Source of the DNA: Pseudomonadota bacterium
GTDB lineage: Bacteria; Desulfobacterota; JADFVX01
Direction: 5' to 3'
Assembly: GCA_015222555.1 (NCBI GenBank)
Contig: JADFVM010000053.1
Coordinates: 1-8,365, forward strand
DNA length: 8,365 nucleotides
Positions 5,737 through 8,365 of the stretch are shown in pieces. The translations under genes were made by a program, and so were the position numbers. Position 1 is the first letter of the stretch; every line of letters starts with the position of its first letter. The notes under the pieces were generated by a model. It worked only from the letters and a program-made list of their open reading frames with translations, was not told where the DNA came from and made no database searches.

Positions 5737-5760
5737 TTAGTGTCTTCGTGCCTTAGTGGC
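5737..5760 (-). repeat. left-facing CACNAAGN arm after the GxxExxY gene
   Basis: The reverse complement reads as units CACTAAGG, CACGAAGA and CACTAA after GCC. It differs from the right-facing arm at 5183-5206 at only two of 24 positions, both in variable places of the octamer. It lies 18 bases after the GxxExxY stop codon. Confidence 0.75.
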
Positions 5761-5813
5761 AGAATTATAAAATCTGCAGATAAAACGGAATATTGGAATT
5801 TAATTTTTTGAAT

Positions 5814-5838
5814 CTTTATGCCTCCTGCCTTTATGCCT
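5814..5838 (-). repeat. left-facing AGGCATAA/AGGCAGG repeat run
   Basis: In reverse complement the units read AGGCATAA, AGGCAGG and AGGCATAA, in the same 7-8 bp style as 2081-2157. The run ends 14 bases before the TTG start of the FemAB-like gene and occupies the place where its ribosome binding site would be expected. Confidence 0.6.
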
Positions 5839-5852
5839 AAAATAAACTAACT

Positions 5853-6887
5853 TTGAACTTAGAAATAATCAATCCAACAACCTATCCCGATTGGGATAAG
5901 TTAATTTTATCGAATAAGAATTACTCTTTTTTTCATTCTTCCGAATGGGCAAGGGTGCTTACTGAATCATATCATTACACGCCCCTTTACTTTACCCTCA
6001 TAAAAGATGGAAAATTACAGGCTTTGTTGCCGCTCATGGAAGTAAAAAGCATCCTGACCGGTAAAAGGGGTGTGTCCCTCCCTTTTTCCGACTATTGTGA
6101 GCCCATTATTGATGGTGATTTATCCTTTCAGGACGTATTTAATCATCTGATCAAATTGGGTAGAGAAAGAAACTGGAAGTCTATCGATATTAAGGGCGGA
6201 AAAGATCTGTTTGGGGATACGCTTGCGTCATCCAATCTCTACATACATAATCTGGACCTGACGCAGGATGAAGATCAATTGTTTTCTCAATTAAGGGACA
6301 GTACCCGGAGGAATATTCAAAAGGCGGACAGAGAAAATGTTGAAGTTGAAATTTGCACTTCAGATGATGCCATGAAAGAGTTTTACCGGCTGAATTGCAT
6401 TACCAGAAAAAAGCATGGCATCCCGCCACAGCCCCGGTTTTTTTTTCGTAAACTTCAGGAAAGTATTATTTCAAAAGGATTCGGTTTTACGGCGCTTGCA
6501 TCTTATAATAAAAAAGTGATAGCAGGCGCCGTTTTTTTTCATCTAGGAAACAAGGCCCTATTCAAATATGGTGCTTCAGATAACGCGTTTCATCACCTGA
6601 GGCCAAATAATCTTACCCTGTGGGAAGCAATTAAGTGGTATTCACGAAATGGTTATAAAACACTTAGTTTTGGCCGTACGGAAGAAGGCTTTGAGGGACT
6701 CCGGCAGTTTAAGACAGGGTGGAGTGTAAGGGAGGAAACTATAAAATATTACACCTATGACTTGAAAAAGGATACCTTTGTCAGCGGTGGCCCCGAATTA
6801 TCAGACAGACTTCATAAAATCTTTCAATCCATGCCGCTGCCTTTATCCAGGATTATTGGTACGATTTTCTACAAACATGCAGGATAG
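5853..6887 (+). CDS. FemAB/GNAT-fold aminoacyl- or acyltransferase-like protein
   Basis: The protein belongs to the FemAB-like branch of the GNAT superfamily (BioF2-like acetyltransferase domain). Some members add amino acids to peptidoglycan; those in exosortase/PEP-CTERM polysaccharide loci have unknown acceptors. Visible marks are the N-terminal SFFHSSEWARVL (25-36), RDSTRRNIQKADREN (148-162), RKKHGIPPQPRFFF (185-198), GFTALASYNKKVIAGAVFF (211-229) and the C-terminal LRPNNLTLWEAIKW and FGRTEEGFEGLRQFKTGW (273-290). No signal peptide or membrane span is visible, so it is probably cytoplasmic. The only usable start is TTG at 5853: a stop lies in frame at 5838-5840 and no good ribosome site is seen. 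A repeat run abuts the start and may have replaced the native initiation region. At 344 residues it has the expected length. Substrate unknown. Confidence 0.82.
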   Translation: MNLEIINPTTYPDWDKLILSNKNYSFFHSSEWARVLTESYHYTPLYFTLIKDGKLQALLPLMEVKSILTGKRGVSLPFSDYCEPIIDGDLSFQDVFNHLIKLGRERNWKSIDIKGGKDLFGDTLASSNLYIHNLDLTQDEDQLFSQLRDSTRRNIQKADRENVEVEICTSDDAMKEFYRLNCITRKKHGIPPQPRFFFRKLQESIISKGFGFTALASYNKKVIAGAVFFHLGNKALFKYGASDNAFHHLRPNNLTLWEAIKWYSRNGYKTLSFGRTEEGFEGLRQFKTGWSVREETIKYYTYDLKKDTFVSGGPELSDRLHKIFQSMPLPLSRIIGTIFYKHAG

Positions 6888-6935
6888 AAAGGTGTCCTCC
6901 ATGGTATTAATTCAAAATATAATAGAAAAATAACA

Positions 6936-7886
6936 ATGTTGACTAATCATATATATTATTATTTGAGACCATTGATTCCCAGGTCTGTTCAGATATTTTT
7001 GAGAAGGCAGTTCGTCATCAGGAGACGTATGGGCGGACTGAACAACTGGCCTATTGATGAAAAAGCAGGTGAGAGGCCGGAAGGTTTCACAGGCTGGCCT
7101 GAAGGGAAGAAATTCGCAATTATTCTCACCCATGACATAGAAATGGCGCATGGCCATGATCGGTGCAAGCAACTCGCGGCCATTGAAGAAGAGATGGGCT
7201 TCCGGTCATCCTTTAATTTTGTGCCCAAAAGATATGATGTCTCACCAGAGTTGCGTAAATATCTGACAGATAAGGATTTTGAAATAGGGGTCCATGGTCT
7301 GTATCATGATGGTAAGTTATACCGTTCAAAAAAAATATTCATGGAACGGGCGAAAGAGATAAACGGTTTTATAAAAGAATGGAATGTCACCGGTTTCAGA
7401 TCACCCTCCATGCATAACAACCTTGAATGGATTCAGGCGCTGGACATTGAATATGACGCATCAACCTTTGATACCGATCCCTTTGAGCCTAAATCAGAAG
7501 GTGTTGCTACTATTTTCCCCTTCCGGGTGTCCAGTAAAGACGATTCAAAAGGATATATAGAGCTGCCCTATACCCTGCCTCAGGACTTTACCCTCTTTGT
7601 CATGCTGCAGGAAAAAACGATTGATATCTGGAAAAGAAAGCTTGACTGGGTGGCAGAAAAGGGGGGGATGGCCCTGATTACGACACATCCGGATTATATG
7701 TGCTTTGATGGAAAAAAACCTTCTGTAGAAGAGTATCCTGCCGAATATTATAGGGAATTTCTAGAATATATCAAAAGCCGGTACGAAGGGCAATACTGGC
7801 AAGTCCTTCCCAGAGATCTGGCTACTTATTGGAAAAGCAATGTAAACGCCACAATGCCACCAAAGCACGAAAAAAGAAATTTATAA
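6936..7886 (+). CDS. polysaccharide deacetylase-family protein (NodB-like fold)
   Basis: The NodB-type fold enzymes remove N- or O-acetyl groups from polysaccharides using a metal ion. Visible elements are the first motif THDIE (65-69) with Asp67, the metal-binding pair in GVHGLYHDG (His120, His124), GFRSPSMHNN (153-162) and the late ITTHPDY (248-254) with His251. The N-terminal YYLRPLIPRSVQIFLRRQF is basic and amphipathic rather than a secretion signal, so a membrane-edge or cytoplasmic site is more likely than the periplasm. A start at Met32 (7029) is possible, since AGGAG lies four bases upstream, but the N-terminal PLIPR region looks conserved in relatives, so 6936 is preferred. The gap to the FemAB-like gene is 48 bp. 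The last residues, NATMPPKHEKRNL, are encoded by CACNAAGN-like repeat sequence and are probably not part of the native fold. Confidence 0.82.
   Translation: MLTNHIYYYLRPLIPRSVQIFLRRQFVIRRRMGGLNNWPIDEKAGERPEGFTGWPEGKKFAIILTHDIEMAHGHDRCKQLAAIEEEMGFRSSFNFVPKRYDVSPELRKYLTDKDFEIGVHGLYHDGKLYRSKKIFMERAKEINGFIKEWNVTGFRSPSMHNNLEWIQALDIEYDASTFDTDPFEPKSEGVATIFPFRVSSKDDSKGYIELPYTLPQDFTLFVMLQEKTIDIWKRKLDWVAEKGGMALITTHPDYMCFDGKKPSVEEYPAEYYREFLEYIKSRYEGQYWQVLPRDLATYWKSNVNATMPPKHEKRNL
7848..7873 (+). repeat. right-facing CACNAAGN arm inside the deacetylase 3' end
   Basis: After GC, bases 7850-7873 fall into exact octamers CACAATGC, CACCAAAG and CACGAAAA. The arm begins with GCCAC like the others and is read in frame by the deacetylase gene just before its stop. 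A degenerate left-facing partner may lie near 7911-7921 (ACTCTTAGTGT, compare 5734-5742), but that match is weak. Confidence 0.5.
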
Positions 7887-7968
7887 ACTCAAAAAATTTA
7901 TAAGTGAATTTACTCTTAGTGTTATAAAGAAAATAAAATGAAAAGAGCCATTCATCAAAAGTTTGCCA

Positions 7969-8365
7969 ATGAATAGACAGATTGGTAATGACTTTGTTCT
8001 GAAGAAGGATGAAATTCATGTATGGCATGCTCAACTGGGAGGTTTGGAAAATTCCTTGGATGCATTTCTGGAAATGCTCTCTAAAAAAGAGCTGAAAAGG
8101 GCTCATTCCTTCAAATTTGAAAAGGATCGGAATAAATATATTGCCGGGCATGGAATTCTAAGGATTCTTCTCGGCAGATACACAAATCTGGAGCCAGGAA
8201 AAATTCAATTCAGTTATGGGGAATTTGGAAAGCCAGGGTTAGCCGGTTTAGAAGAAGGAGAAGGCCTTCAGTTTAATTATTCTCAATCAGGAGATGCCGC
8301 ACTTTGTGCCTTTACGATTGATGGGAGTCTGGGGGTCGATATTGAGAAAATCCGTCATATACCTG
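7969..8365 (+). CDS. 4'-phosphopantetheinyl transferase (Sfp type), 3' truncated by window end
   Basis: Sfp-type enzymes move the 4'-phosphopantetheine arm of CoA onto a serine of acyl or peptidyl carrier proteins. Visible marks are KFEKDRNKYIAGHGILRILL (49-68), FGKPGL (86-91), FNYSQSGD (102-109) and GVDIEKI (122-128) with metal-binding Asp124 and Glu126. In most relatives the third motif is NxSHSxD; here the His position is Gln106. The window ends after 132 codons, before the expected WxxKEA motif, so completeness cannot be judged. The start ATG has no strong ribosome site; TTG at 7963 is a minor alternative, and the frame is closed by a TGA at 7939-7941. It follows the deacetylase by 82 bp on the same strand. 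An acyl or peptidyl carrier protein should lie nearby if the enzyme is dedicated to this locus. Confidence 0.88.
   Translation, partial: MNRQIGNDFVLKKDEIHVWHAQLGGLENSLDAFLEMLSKKELKRAHSFKFEKDRNKYIAGHGILRILLGRYTNLEPGKIQFSYGEFGKPGLAGLEEGEGLQFNYSQSGDAALCAFTIDGSLGVDIEKIRHIP

Larger units (their letters stand above)
5293..5760. mobile_element. 468-bp GCCAC...GTGGC element carrying a GxxExxY gene
   Basis: The ends are GCCACTAAGGCAGCAAGG (5293-5310) and, in reverse complement, GCCACTAAGGCACGAAGA (5743-5760), matching at 15 of 18 positions. The right end matches the arm at 5183-5206 better still, at 22 of 24. Between them lies only the GxxExxY coding region with its own ribosome site. The layout equals the gene-free elements at 2341-2435 and 5183-5270 but with a gene in place of the short core. 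A mobile or amplifying element is inferred; no target duplication was recognised with confidence. Confidence 0.45.

Noticed and set aside
7877..7903. AAATTTATAA direct repeat around the deacetylase stop as a target-site duplication
   Set aside because: The two copies (7877-7886 and 7894-7903) do not bracket the repeat arm at 7848-7873, and such AT-rich 10-mers arise easily by chance.
7938..7976. 12-codon leader peptide (MKRAIHQKFANE) overlapping the phosphopantetheinyl transferase start
   Set aside because: No Shine-Dalgarno and no attenuation structure; the overlap is suggestive of coupling but too short to support.

Overview
The window is moderately AT-rich bacterial DNA. Every convincing gene lies on the + strand, and together they look like part of a surface or extracellular polysaccharide locus. 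Protein content and the many short degenerate repeats suggest a Desulfobacterota (deltaproteobacterial) or similar environmental genome. This is an impression from family resemblance; there is no rRNA or marker gene to confirm it.

Layout. Bases 1-883 hold no convincing gene. They contain a ~155-bp foldback repeat, an inverted GCCAC-type repeat, three copies of a TGTCAG-N5/6-TTTACA box and a sigma54-like promoter. This leader precedes a polyprenyl-phosphate sugar transferase with a degenerate GGDEF-like N-terminal domain (884-2074). A 459-bp repeat-filled gap follows. Next is a tight three-gene operon (2534-5206) with overlapping ends: a Gfo/Idh/MocA sugar-nucleotide dehydrogenase, a hexapeptide N-acetyltransferase and a DegT-type aminotransferase. 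This trio matches WbpB/WbpD/WbpE (WlbA/B/C) and would make a 3-acetamido derivative of UDP-GlcNAc or its uronate. A small GxxExxY protein (5326-5718) sits inside repeat arms. After it come a FemAB/GNAT-fold protein (5853-6887), a polysaccharide deacetylase-like protein (6936-7886) and the start of a 4'-phosphopantetheinyl transferase cut by the window end (7969-8365).

How they work together. The sugar transferase probably starts a repeat unit on undecaprenyl phosphate, the trio supplies an N-acetylated amino sugar, the deacetylase and FemAB-like protein would modify the product, and the phosphopantetheinyl transferase implies a carrier protein nearby. FemAB, deacetylase and acyl-carrier functions also occur together in exosortase/PEP-CTERM polysaccharide loci, but no exosortase is visible here.

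The most unusual signal is a dispersed repeat family of octamers close to CACNAAGN, arranged in alternating orientation with GCCAC...GTGGC ends. Two gene-free elements (about 88 and 95 bp) share arms and a core. A third, 468 bp long, has the same ends and carries the GxxExxY gene as cargo. The repeats also supply the last codons of two neighbouring genes and abut the weak start of a third. This resembles a mobile palindromic family with a nuclease-fold partner, loosely like REPIN/RAYT systems.
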